From Selenomonas sp. (GTDB lineage Bacteria; Bacillota; Negativicutes; Selenomonadales; Selenomonadaceae), in NCBI GenBank assembly GCA_017635515.1, contig JAGBLH010000064.1:1-48486 (forward strand): a DNA stretch of 48,486 nt, read 5' to 3'. Within the stretch, counting starts at the first letter, position 1. Every line of letters begins with the position of its first letter. The notes below the pieces were generated by a model. It had not been told where the DNA came from, ran no database searches, and was given only the letters and a program-made list of their open reading frames with translations. The translations under genes were made by a program, and so were the position numbers. Below, piece after piece: positions 15,848 through 24,373 of the stretch.

Positions 15848-16552
15848 TTAAGGGGAGGGCTTGGCGTTGCTGGTGTTCTGAGCATTTTCCTCTGGCAGGG
15901 GAACTCTTTCTTTGGGAAGTTCCAGTTGGTGGCGGATGGCGCCAATCTCATCGGCAATGAAGAGCTTGACGGGGGATTCCCGTATCATCACTGTCTGCAG
16001 GAGCTGGCTCTGCTGAGGTTGCTCGGCAGCAGGCATGAGAGCAGGGTCGGCTGCTGCCCGGGTGAGGGAGATGGCGCGGCATTGGGCGCTCACATAGTCA
16101 TTGGTCTTCTGGAGCAGCTGGGCGGTCTGGTCGTAGGTGTAGTCGTTTAGCTCCAGGGGCACCTTGCGGGCGGCCATGCGGTCGCGCAGCTGGTTGCTGT
16201 CCTGCTCCAGCTGCTTCAGCAGGGAATAGACGGTCTGGAGGCTGATGTTGTCCTCCTTGAAGCTTTCGAGGATATGGTGGTACCACTGCCAGTTCCTGTC
16301 CAGCTCGTTGAGATTCTTCTGGTAGCCTTCATACCAGGCGGCAAAGACCTGCTGCTCCTGCATGATGGCATAGCGCTGCTCGTCGGTGATGCCCTCCTGG
16401 GGAAACTGGGCGGCAGGCCAGGCGAAGTAGGCGATGGCACCCGCCAGGGCGATGGTGAGGGCAAAGCCGTAAAAGGCCTTGCGGCTGCGGGTTTTCTTAT
16501 ACAGGATGAAAAGAAGTATCAGGGCAAGTGCCCCTAAGGAATAGATAATCAT
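15848..16552 (-). CDS. Membrane-anchored protein of unknown function
   Basis: 234 residues, family not recognised. Two hydrophobic segments lie at the N-terminus (about 3-18 and 29-47), separated by a basic stretch KKTRSRK. The remainder is a soluble, mostly helical domain rich in Gln and Leu (WYEGYQKNLNELDRNWQWYH, LLKQLEQDSNQLRDRM) suggestive of coiled coil, and the C-terminus is Pro/Asn-rich. The topology suggests the helical domain is outside the cytoplasm. ATG at 16550-16552 has a CCTCC complement (GGAGG) just upstream. It is divergent from the SbmA-like ABC gene and convergent with the permease; there is no clear functional link to either. Confidence 0.6.
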   Translation of the reverse strand: MIIYSLGALALILLFILYKKTRSRKAFYGFALTIALAGAIAYFAWPAAQFPQEGITDEQRYAIMQEQQVFAAWYEGYQKNLNELDRNWQWYHHILESFKEDNISLQTVYSLLKQLEQDSNQLRDRMAARKVPLELNDYTYDQTAQLLQKTNDYVSAQCRAISLTRAAADPALMPAAEQPQQSQLLQTVMIRESPVKLFIADEIGAIRHQLELPKERVPLPEENAQNTSNAKPSP

Positions 16553-16635
16553 AAGAACCTCCCTGGAGGATAGATAGTATAAAAATATATAGGTATTCTA
16601 TCATAAAGGCGGGAAAAGGGTAAGGAGTGGTATTC

Positions 16636-18345
16636 TTGGAGAAGGAAAAAATCAATTATTTCAAGACCTTCTGGCATTTGTGCCGGGGGTATTGGAAGTC
16701 GGAGGAGAAGTGGAAGGCAGTAGGGCTCCTGGGGGTGGTCATTGCCCTGAACCTGGCTGCTGTGTACCTGCTGGTGCTGCTCAATGACTGGTACAACACC
16801 TTTTACAATGCCCTGCAGGGCTATGAAGAGGATAGTTTCCTGCCGCTGGTGGGGCAGTTCACCGGCCTGGCTATGCTCTACATCATCATCGCGGTGTATG
16901 CCATCTATATCCGGCAGATGCTGCAGATCAAGTGGCGCAGCTGGATGACTGACAGGTATCTCACTGCCTGGCTGGCAGACCAGTCCTACTACCGCCTGCA
17001 GGTGCTGGGCAGTGACACGGATAACCCCGACCAGCGTATCAGCGAGGACATCAACCAGTTTGTGAGCCTCTCTTTGCAGCTCTTTGTGGGGCTCCTGAAG
17101 GAACTCACCACCTTGGGGGCTTTTTCCGTGGTGCTATGGAACCTCTCCGGTGCCTTCACGGTGCCCATCGGGGGCCATGAGTTCGTCATCTATGGCTATA
17201 TGTTCTGGTTTTCTCTCATTTATTCTGTCCTGGGCACTGGCGCTGCCCATCTGGTGGGCCGAAAGCTCATCGGTCTGGACTTTGACCAGCAGAGATATGA
17301 GGCTGATTTCCGCTTCAATATGATGCGGGTGCGGGAGAACAGCGAGAGCATTGCCTTCTATCGCGGGGAGGCTCCGGAGGGGGCGGGCTTCAGGGAGAGG
17401 TTCGGCAGGGTCATCGGCAATTTCTGGCAGCTCATGCGTCAGACGAAGCTGCTGAACTTCTATATCAACGGCTATGCCCAGCTGGCTGTCATCGTGCCTA
17501 TCGTGATGGCGGCGCCCCAGTATTTTGCAGGCACCATCGCTTTGGGCGGCTTCATGCAGACCCTTTCTGCCTTCGGCAGAGTGCAGGATGCCCTTTCCTA
17601 TTTTGTCACTTCTTACGACAGCATCGCCCAATTGGCGGCGGTCATTCGCCGTCTGGGTACCTTCAGCCGCCATATGGAGGAGGTGTCCGAGGTGGCAAAC
17701 GGAGTCAGTCGCAAGGAAAGCGGCGGGGAGACCCTGGCCCTCAGGGAACTGACGGTAGCCCTGCCGGATGGCAGGGAACTGGTGCAGGGGCTGGAAGCAG
17801 ACTTTGCTGCTGGCAGCAGGGTGCTGGTCATGGGCAGTTCTGGCTGCGGCAAGAGCACTCTCCTGCGCACTTTGGCTGGCATCTGGCCTTACGGCAAGGG
17901 CGGGCTTGCCCTGCCTGCCGAGCAGGTGCTCTTCCTGCCCCAGCGTCCCTATCTGCCTTTGGGCAGCCTGGAGCAGGCCCTTTCCTATCCAGGAGAAGTG
18001 ACCGCAGACAGGGAGACCTTGCAGGGGGTGCTGGAGAAGGTGGGCCTTGCCTCCTTGACAGACAAGCTGGGGGAAACTGATGACTGGAGCCGCATCCTCT
18101 CCCTGGGCGAGCAGCAGCGGCTGGCTTTTGCCAGGGTGCTTCTGGCAAAGCCCCTCTGGGTCTTCCTTGACGAGGCCACATCTGCCCTTGACGAAGACCG
18201 GGAGCAGGAAATGTATGACCTTTTGAAGGATGAGCTGCCCGATTTGGGCATAATGAGCGTAGGCCACCGCTCCACTTTGCTCAGGCAGCATGAGGAAAAA
18301 CTCCTGCTGGACGGTCAGGGAGGGTGGCAGCTTTCCGCTATCTGA
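16636..18345 (+). CDS. SbmA/BacA-like ABC transporter (fused membrane and ATPase domains)
   Basis: About 569 residues. An N-terminal membrane domain of the SbmA/BacA (ABC_membrane_2) type has around six helices with the hallmark NDWYNTFYNALQ and the segment DNPDQRISEDI. A C-terminal ATPase domain has Walker A GSSGCGKST (Lys406), signature LSLGEQQRLAFAR and Walker B VFLDEATSALDE. Relatives such as YddA, Rv1819c and peroxisomal ABCD proteins move hydrophilic compounds, cobalamin, peptides or acyl-CoAs; the substrate here is unknown. The likely start is TTG at 16636, 9 bp after AAGGAG; a GTG at 16627 is too close to that site. The promoter probably lies in the short divergent gap. Confidence 0.88.
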   Translation: MEKEKINYFKTFWHLCRGYWKSEEKWKAVGLLGVVIALNLAAVYLLVLLNDWYNTFYNALQGYEEDSFLPLVGQFTGLAMLYIIIAVYAIYIRQMLQIKWRSWMTDRYLTAWLADQSYYRLQVLGSDTDNPDQRISEDINQFVSLSLQLFVGLLKELTTLGAFSVVLWNLSGAFTVPIGGHEFVIYGYMFWFSLIYSVLGTGAAHLVGRKLIGLDFDQQRYEADFRFNMMRVRENSESIAFYRGEAPEGAGFRERFGRVIGNFWQLMRQTKLLNFYINGYAQLAVIVPIVMAAPQYFAGTIALGGFMQTLSAFGRVQDALSYFVTSYDSIAQLAAVIRRLGTFSRHMEEVSEVANGVSRKESGGETLALRELTVALPDGRELVQGLEADFAAGSRVLVMGSSGCGKSTLLRTLAGIWPYGKGGLALPAEQVLFLPQRPYLPLGSLEQALSYPGEVTADRETLQGVLEKVGLASLTDKLGETDDWSRILSLGEQQRLAFARVLLAKPLWVFLDEATSALDEDREQEMYDLLKDELPDLGIMSVGHRSTLLRQHEEKLLLDGQGGWQLSAI

Positions 18346-18493
18346 AAGGGCGGAAGGACGAGAAGCTAAATTAGAAAAAGTTTGTATGCACACAGAAAAT
18401 TCCTCTGAAAAAACGTCAAGAATATGACTTTCTTCACTAGATTTTTTGTGTGCTATTGCCTATAATATATGTATTCATTGATAGGCGGTTGGT

Positions 18494-18645
18494 ATGAAAC
18501 GTAGAGAATTCCTGGAAAAATTACATTTTTCACCCTGGACAGCAGCTGGCTGCCGGGGGCTGTGGGAGCGTGGAATAATCTGTACGCCAGGCTGCCGGAA
18601 CTCATTGCAGGAGCCAGGAAAGTTTTCTTTGGGGGTGCTTCCTGA
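18494..18645 (+). pseudogene. Short Tat-like ORF interrupted by an apparent frameshift
   Basis: ATG at 18494 starts MKRREFLEKLHF, which has the twin-arginine layout R-R-x-F-L. In that frame the rest is low-quality sequence. One frame over, the sequence reads DSSWLPGAVGAWNNLYARLP, ELIAGARKVFFGGAS and stops at TGA 18643-18645, sharing its last base with the ATG of the next gene. A single missing base in the TTTTT tract at about 18526-18530 would join the two parts into one 50-residue protein. This is either a real frameshift, a homopolymer sequencing error or a slippery phase-variable tract. A TATAAT box sits at 18461-18466. Confidence 0.45.
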
Positions 18646-18980
18646 TGCGCTACAGATGGTTTGCCCATGAAGATGAGAAGGATGAGTTTGACCAGCCCGT
18701 CTCCCGTGCCCTCTGGCATGATGAAGACAGGGAGGAACATCCCAAGGTAATATTCTCTGTCGGCAAGGGTGCCGGCACATTCCTGGCTGGCATGGTTGTG
18801 TGCTATGCGCTATGGGCTGGGGATCTGCAGCTGTTCCTCTTCAGTTTCTCGGTGCTGCTCTATTTGCTTCACCCGCTGGCCAGAAGCCTGGGCGGGGCGC
18901 GGGGGAGGTTCCTCTCCAATTTTTTGAAGGGGTTCAGCCTGGCACTGGGCTGGGGAATCCTTATCTGGGTGCTTCTTTGA
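18645..18980 (+). CDS. Small membrane protein of unknown function
   Basis: 111 residues. The first 40 residues are charged (HEDEKDEFDQP, HDEDREEHPK). They are followed by hydrophobic segments at about 44-60, 63-77 and 94-111, so it is probably an inner-membrane protein with two or three helices. The ATG overlaps the stop of the preceding short ORF by one base (TGATG), indicating translational coupling. No family recognised. An AT-rich hairpin resembling a terminator follows within 25 bp. Confidence 0.6.
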   Translation: MRYRWFAHEDEKDEFDQPVSRALWHDEDREEHPKVIFSVGKGAGTFLAGMVVCYALWAGDLQLFLFSFSVLLYLLHPLARSLGGARGRFLSNFLKGFSLALGWGILIWVLL

Positions 18981-19001
18981 TGACATAATTGTCAAAAAAT
19001 A

Positions 19002-19069
19002 GCTTTTTTTCCAATCAGTGGCTTGATAAGAAATTGATTTGGAAAAAAAGCGAAATTTTTTCTTTTTTG
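19002..19069 (+). terminator. Long AT-rich hairpin upstream of the glg operon
   Basis: GCTTTTTTTCCAATCA (19002-19017) pairs with TGATTTGGAAAAAAAGC (19035-19051) with one bulged T, around a 17-nt loop, followed by GAAATTTTTTCTTTTTT. It probably terminates the small membrane protein gene. Confidence 0.6.
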
Positions 19070-19176
19070 GCAGGAGATTCCTGCTAAGGCTAGAATAAGT
19101 AAGTATGCAGTGAAGCTGTTATCTCGTAGTTGAGGGTTAAGGAAAACCTTGGATTATCGGCTGATACAGAATTTGG

Positions 19177-19206
19177 GTTACATTTTTGAATAAAATGCTG
19201 TATACA
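19177..19206 (+). promoter_or_regulatory. Candidate promoter of the glycogen operon
   Basis: The gap 19070-19327 upstream of glgC contains GTTACA (19177-19182), 18 bp, TATACA (19201-19206), and a second possible -10 box TATACT at 19230-19235. The sequence GTATAC occurs twice (19200-19205 and 19229-19234), so a regulator site there is possible. No riboswitch was recognised. A weak candidate only. Confidence 0.3.
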
Positions 19207-19327
19207 ATACTTTGGTTGTGTAAATAATGTATACTAACAGAGGGTTTTCTGTTATTATAGAGGTAACAAGGCGAATTGGTCATAATATGGGGAGCCAGTC
19301 GTCACAAATATCCAAGGGGGATTTTTT

Positions 19328-20482
19328 ATGAGAAAGACAGAATGCTTAGCAATGATTCTTGCAGGCGGCCAGGGCAGCCGCCTGGGGGCTTTGACGAAGA
19401 AAATCGCCAAGCCGGCCGTGCCTTTTGGCGGCAAATATCGTATTATCGATTTTCCGCTGAGCAACTGTGCTAACTCGGGGATCGATAAGGTGGGCGTGCT
19501 GACCCAGTACCGCCCCCTGGAACTGCACAACTATCTGGCTTCCGGCAGCGCCTGGGACCTGGATAAGAGTGAGGGCGGTGTCTTCATCCTGCCTCCCTAC
19601 GCCCGTGAGAAGGGAGCAGACTGGTATCAGGGTACGGCAGATGCCATCTACCAGAACCTGAACTTCATCGACCTGGCAGATCCTGAGTATGTGCTCATCT
19701 TGTCCGGCGACCACATTTACACCATGGATTATTCCTGGATGCTTGAATCCCATAAGATGAACAAGGCCGAGGCCACCATCGGTGTCTTCGAGGTTCCCTG
19801 GGATGAGGCTCCCCGCTTCGGCATCATGAACACGGACAAGACCGGCCGCGTCCTGGAATTCGAAGAGAAGCCGGCCAAGCCCAAGAGCAATCTGGCTTCT
19901 ATGGGCATCTACATCTTCAACAAGAGCTATCTCAAGAAGTACCTCGAAGAGGATGCCAAGGATGAGACTTCCGCTCACGACTTCGGCAAGAACATCATCC
20001 CGAAGATGCTCGCTGACCAGGGCCGTCTCTATTCTTACGCTTTTGATGGCTATTGGAAGGACGTGGGAACCATTGAGAGCCTCTGGCAGGCCAACATGGA
20101 TCTCCTGCAGGACAAGCCACCTTTTGAGCTCAATGGCGACTGGAAGATCTATTCTTCCAACCAGCCCTTCCCGCCTCATTATATCGGCAAGGATGCCAAG
20201 ATCAAGAAGGCTATGGTCAGCGAAGGCTCCATGATCCTGGGCGAGGTGGAGAACTCCATCATCTTCCCTGGTGTCCGCATCGGCAAGGGAGCCAAGGTCA
20301 CCAATTCCGTCATCATGCCCTCTACGGTCATCGCTGATGGCGCAGTGGTAGATTATGCCATTGTGGCCCAGAACTGCGAGATTGCCGAAGGGGCAAAGGT
20401 CACCGGCGAATTGGGCGCCATCACGGTTGTGGCTGAGGGCGAAACGGTAGAAGCAGCTGCCAGCGGCAAGCAGGCAGGCTGA
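19328..20482 (+). CDS. glgC: Glucose-1-phosphate adenylyltransferase, catalytic subunit
   Basis: 384 residues. Makes ADP-glucose and pyrophosphate from ATP and glucose-1-phosphate, the committed step of bacterial glycogen synthesis. The nucleotide-binding N-terminus [34 protein letters not shown] is evident (quoted here only as [12 protein letters not shown] and [15 protein letters not shown]), as are [23 protein letters not shown] (catalytic Asp) and [11 protein letters not shown]. The C-terminal left-handed beta helix of hexapeptide repeats follows from about residue 290 ([20 protein letters not shown]). It is first gene of glgC-glgD-glgP-glgB-glgA, 43 bp from glgD, and probably forms a heteromer with GlgD as in Bacillus-type systems. 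CCAAGGGGG precedes the ATG. Confidence 0.97.
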   Translation: MRKTECLAMILAGGQGSRLGALTKKIAKPAVPFGGKYRIIDFPLSNCANSGIDKVGVLTQYRPLELHNYLASGSAWDLDKSEGGVFILPPYAREKGADWYQGTADAIYQNLNFIDLADPEYVLILSGDHIYTMDYSWMLESHKMNKAEATIGVFEVPWDEAPRFGIMNTDKTGRVLEFEEKPAKPKSNLASMGIYIFNKSYLKKYLEEDAKDETSAHDFGKNIIPKMLADQGRLYSYAFDGYWKDVGTIESLWQANMDLLQDKPPFELNGDWKIYSSNQPFPPHYIGKDAKIKKAMVSEGSMILGEVENSIIFPGVRIGKGAKVTNSVIMPSTVIADGAVVDYAIVAQNCEIAEGAKVTGELGAITVVAEGETVEAAASGKQAG

Positions 20483-20525
20483 GTCCTCTCAAACAGGAAG
20501 ACCATGAGATCGGAGTGAATAAAAA

Positions 20526-21635
20526 TTGAAAACAGTAATGGGGATCATCAATCTTCAGGAAGAGAACAAGCTGATTCGCGAACTTACGGATCGTCGTGCC
20601 GTTGAGTCATTGCCTTTTGCAGGTCGTTACCGCTTGATCGATTTTACGCTTTCCAGCATGGTGAATTCCGGCATCCAGAATGTCGGGGTCATGCTGCCGG
20701 ATAAGCCCCGCTCCGTGCTTGACCATCTGCGTTCAGGTAAGGATTGGGATTTGGCCCGTCGTCATGATGGACTATTTTATCTCCCTGCACCCCACGATGA
20801 AGCAGTAGCAGCACGCAAAGGCGATCTCAAGAATTTCTATCACAACCTGGATTTCTTTGAACACAGTTCACAGAAATATGTGCTCCTCACCAGCGGCAGC
20901 TTCGTCTACAATGTAGACTTCAGCCAGCTCCTGCGCTTCCATCAGAACACGGATGCTGACATCACCATGGTTTACTACACTTCTACTCATGAGACTCCGG
21001 GACGCAATGTGGTCATTGAAACCACAGAGAATGGCCTGGTAGAGGATATTTCCGAGAAGCAGGCCGTCTATGACGGTTCCAAGGTGGCCATGAGTGTCTA
21101 CTTGATGGAGAAGCGGATTTTTGCCGAAATGGTGCGCTATACTTTCGAGCATGGCGGCCAGGATCTCCTGATGGATGGCATCATCCGCCGTGCTTCCGAG
21201 TACAACATCTATGCCTGCGAGCATGACGGCTATGTGGCTCACGTGGATTCCACTACGGCTTTCTATCGGGCCAATATGGACCTGCTGGAGCCGGAGAACT
21301 GGGAAGAGCTCTTCATGGGCCGTAACTCCATCTACACCAAGGTGAAGGATGAGGTGCCTGTCCAGTACAAGGAAAGCGCCGATGTAAAGAATTCCCTCAT
21401 TGCCAATGGCTGCGAGATTCGCGGCGAGGTGGAGAATTCCATTCTCTTCCGCGGTGTGAAGATAGCCAAGGGCGTGAAGGTGAAGAATTCCATCATCATG
21501 CAGAGGTGCGAGATCCAGGAGGGTGCCCTTATCGAGAATGTCATCTGCGATAAGAATGTGGTCATCACCAAGGACAAGTGGCTGAAAGGTGCGCCTACCT
21601 ATCCGCTTATCGTCACCAAGAATGTAGTTATTTAA
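20526..21635 (+). CDS. glgD: GlgD, non-catalytic partner of ADP-glucose pyrophosphorylase
   Basis: 369 residues. Homologous to GlgC throughout, with AGRYRLIDFTLSSMVNSGIQ and the C-terminal beta helix (GEVENSILFRGVKIAKGVKV), but the N-terminal ATP-binding loop is replaced by MGIINLQEENKLIRELTDRR. Catalytic motifs of GlgC are degenerate; for example SGSFVYNVDFSQL stands where GlgC has [10 protein letters not shown]. This is the Firmicutes-type GlgD that enhances or modulates GlgC in a heterotetramer. The TTG at 20526, giving MKTVMGIINL, has CGGAGTG about 9 bp upstream and matches the usual N-terminus; an ATG exists at 20538. It is followed by a 226-bp hairpin-rich gap before glgP. Confidence 0.93.
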   Translation: MKTVMGIINLQEENKLIRELTDRRAVESLPFAGRYRLIDFTLSSMVNSGIQNVGVMLPDKPRSVLDHLRSGKDWDLARRHDGLFYLPAPHDEAVAARKGDLKNFYHNLDFFEHSSQKYVLLTSGSFVYNVDFSQLLRFHQNTDADITMVYYTSTHETPGRNVVIETTENGLVEDISEKQAVYDGSKVAMSVYLMEKRIFAEMVRYTFEHGGQDLLMDGIIRRASEYNIYACEHDGYVAHVDSTTAFYRANMDLLEPENWEELFMGRNSIYTKVKDEVPVQYKESADVKNSLIANGCEIRGEVENSILFRGVKIAKGVKVKNSIIMQRCEIQEGALIENVICDKNVVITKDKWLKGAPTYPLIVTKNVVI

Positions 21636-21709
21636 AGATAAGGCAAGCCGTTATAAAGAGGTTTCAGCCTGCTTTTGGCGGGGCCCCTTTATGACGGCTA
21701 TTTATCTTT
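21634..21709. other. Large composite hairpin directly after glgD
   Basis: It starts inside the glgD stop codon. The outer stem is AAAGATA (21634-21640) with TATCTTT (21703-21709). The main stem is 21647-21661 (GCCGTTATAAAGAGG) against 21684-21698 (CCCCTTTATGACGGC), 13 of 15 positions complementary. There is no T-run at the right place for a classic terminator except the TTT ends of the outer arm. It may partially terminate or protect the glgCD transcript, setting different levels for glgP-B-A. Confidence 0.55.
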
Positions 21710-21745
21710 ACATAAATTCAATATCACTGAGAAAGTCCCAAGGGC

Positions 21746-21815
21746 AGGGGAAACTTTGCCTGACGGGCTTTTTCACGCAATCAAGCTGTGCGAACCTTCG
21801 CACAAGGCTTCCCCT
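21746..21815 (+). other. Structured leader upstream of glgP
   Basis: AGGCTTCCCCT (21805-21815) pairs with AGGGGAA (21746-21752) plus GCCT (21758-21761), leaving a 5-nt bulge. Enclosed is a perfect hairpin TGTGCGAA/TTCGCACA with a CC loop (21787-21804). It ends about 31 bp before the glgP ribosome site. No known riboswitch class was matched. It could be a cis-acting RNA, an RNA-processing site or part of a terminator-type switch. Confidence 0.4.
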
Positions 21816-21861
21816 GAGGATGAATGTGGTCTAGTCGTTATACCGAAGGAGAGTGTTTTTT

Positions 21862-24336
21862 TTGGCAAAGGAAAAGAAAGTCAATAAGGTCAAGGATAAG
21901 GCATATGAGAAGCTGAAGGCAGAACTGAAGACCCGCTTCATCAGCACGGTTCATATCATGTGGGGCCGTGAACTGCACGAACTGACCAAGAATGAGATCT
22001 ACCAGACGGTGGCATCGGTTGCCAAGCAGTACATTTCCGATAACTGGATCAAGACCAACCGCACTTATGACGAGCGTCAGGAAAAGCAGGTTTACTACTT
22101 CTCCATAGAGTTCCTGCTGGGACGCCTGCTGAAGTCCAATCTCATCAATCTGGGTATCGAAGAAGCTGTGCAAGAAGTCCTGCAGGATGATTTCAAGCTG
22201 GAGCTTTCTGATATTTATGAAGAAGAGCCTGATGCAGGCTTGGGCAATGGTGGCCTGGGCCGTCTGGCCGCCTGCTTCATCGACTCCATGGCAGCTCATC
22301 GCCTGGCAGGCCACGGCTGCAGCCTTCACTATCAGTTCGGCCTTTTCGAGCAGAAGATCATCGACGGCCAGCAGGCTGAGATTCCCGACAACTGGCTCAA
22401 GAACGGCTTTGCCTGGGAGTATCGCAAGGCTGATAAGGCCATCGACGTCAAGTTCTTCGGCAATGCCTATATGAAGGATCTGGGCAATGGCGAGCTGGAG
22501 CTGGTTTATGAGAACCCCACCACCGTCATGGCTGTGCCCTATGATGTTCCTGTGGTGGGCTACCACAACAACACGGTCAACAACCTGCGCCTCTGGAATG
22601 CAGAGGTGAACCGCGATTTCTCCGACTATGGCTTCATCACCCATGAGCAGCTGCAGCAGAAGGAGGAGTACAGGAGGTTCGTGGAGAACATCACCCGCTA
22701 CCTGTATCCCGATGACAGCAGCTACGAGGGCCGCCAGCGCCGCCTGATCCAGGAATACTTCCTAGTGTCTGCCGGCGTCCAGAGCATTGTCCGCCACTAC
22801 AAGAAGACGGGCTCGGCTCTGAGCAACTTCCCCCAGAAAATCGCCCTGCATATCAACGATACCCATCCGGCGCTCATTGTGGCATAGCTCATGCGCATCT
22901 TTGTGGATGAGGAGAAGATGGAATGGGATGAAGCCTGGGCAATGGTGCGTAACACTGTGGCTTACACCAACCACACTATCCTGCCGGAAGCACTGGAAAC
23001 CTGGCCGGTGGATATGTTCAAGGAGCTGCTGCCCCGCATCTACATGATCATCGAGGAGATCAACCACCGTCACCTGCAGTTCGTCAGGAAGCGCTATCCC
23101 GGTGATGAACACAAGGTGCGCGCCATCTCCATCATCGAGGGCGGCCTGGTGCATATGGCCCGCCTGGCCATCATCGGCTCCCACAGCGTCAACGGCGTGG
23201 CAGAGATCCATTCCATGATTCTGCAGAATACCACCCTGCGCGACTTCTATGAGCTCTATCCCCGCATGTTCAACAACAAGACCAACGGCATTACTCATCG
23301 CCGCTGGCTCATGGGGGCAAATCCGGAGCTTTCGGATCTCATTGATGAGACCATCGGCAGCCGTCGCTGGCACCGCTATCCGGAGCAGCTTGACCTATTG
23401 AACGACTATGTGGAGGACAAGCCCTTCCTCCACAAGCTGGTCGACATCAAGACCATCAGCAAGAAGAAGCTGGCTGACTATATCCAGAAGCACAACAATG
23501 GCCTGATGGTGGATCCCAACTCCATCTTCGACATCCAGGTGAAGCGCATCCATTCCTACAAGCGCCAGCTCATGAATATCCTGCATATCATGTACCAGTA
23601 TGACCGCCTGAAGCATGACACCAGCTACGACATGGTGCCCACCACCTACTTCTTCGGCGGCAAGGCAGCTCCCGGCTACTATATCGCCAAGGAAACCATC
23701 AGGCTCATCAATGCCGTGGGGGCCAAGATCAACAATGACCCCGTCACCCGCGACAGGCTGAAGGTGGCTTTCATCGAGAACTTCGGCGTCTCCCTGGGTG
23801 AGATCGTCTATCCTGCTGCCGATATCAGCGAGCAGATTTCCACTGCTTCTAAGGAAGCCTCCGGCACGGGCAATATGAAGTTCATGATGAACGGTGCCGT
23901 GACCCTGGGTACCCTTGATGGAGCCAACGTGGAAATCCGCGATGCCGTGGGCGGCGATGACCACTTCATCCTCTTCGGCCTCCGGGCTGAGGAAGTGCTG
24001 GCCTATTACGCCAACGGCAGCTATTCCGCCTGGGATGAGTTCAACAGCAACGAGACGGTGAGGGGGGTCATGAACCAGCTGGTGAATGGCATGTACGGCG
24101 ATTTCCGCTCCCTCTATGACTACATCCTGCACAGCAATGACGAATTCTTCATCATGAAGGATTTCTGCGCCTACAGCGAGGCCCATGAGGAGGCTATGCG
24201 CCGCTATGAGCAGCGCTTCGACTGGCTGAAGTCTGCGGCAGTGAACATCGCCAACTCCGGCAGGTTCTCCTCTGACCGCACTATTGACGAGTACGCCAAT
24301 GAAATCTGGCGCGTGAAGCCCTGCATGATCAACTGA
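21862..24336 (+). pseudogene. glgP: Glycogen phosphorylase with an in-frame TAG at codon 342
   Basis: The 824-codon frame is co-linear with GlgP, which releases glucose-1-phosphate from glycogen ends. Clear motifs: YYFSIEFLLGRLLKSNLINLG, DAGLGNGGLGRLAACFIDSMA, NDTHPALIVA, VKRIHSYKRQLMNILH, FFGGKAAPGYYIAK, and the pyridoxal-phosphate site SGTGNMKFMMNGA (Lys673). At 22885-22887 a TAG replaces the GAG expected in HPALIVA-E-LMR; everything on both sides is intact, so one substitution explains it. ATG at 22891, 3 bp after the stop, could allow reinitiation and a split protein, but has no ribosome site. The start is TTG at 21862, 9 bp after AAGGAG; a GTG at 21853 is too close. It lies between glgD and glgB. 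Confidence 0.9.
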
Positions 24337-24373
24337 GGCCCTAGCTTGCCAAGCCATACAAGGAGGATTAGCC

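Noticed and set aside
20526..21635. A second catalytic glgC
   Set aside because: The ATP-binding loop and catalytic Asp motif of GlgC are replaced, matching GlgD.
21721..21800. A CTGAGA sequence followed by AACCTT, suggesting a TPP riboswitch
   Set aside because: The remaining conserved TPP elements and helix order are absent, and a glycogen phosphorylase is not a thiamine gene.
21675..21887. A 70-codon frame between glgD and glgP
   Set aside because: It covers the hairpins and the glgP ribosome site, and its sequence lacks any protein character.
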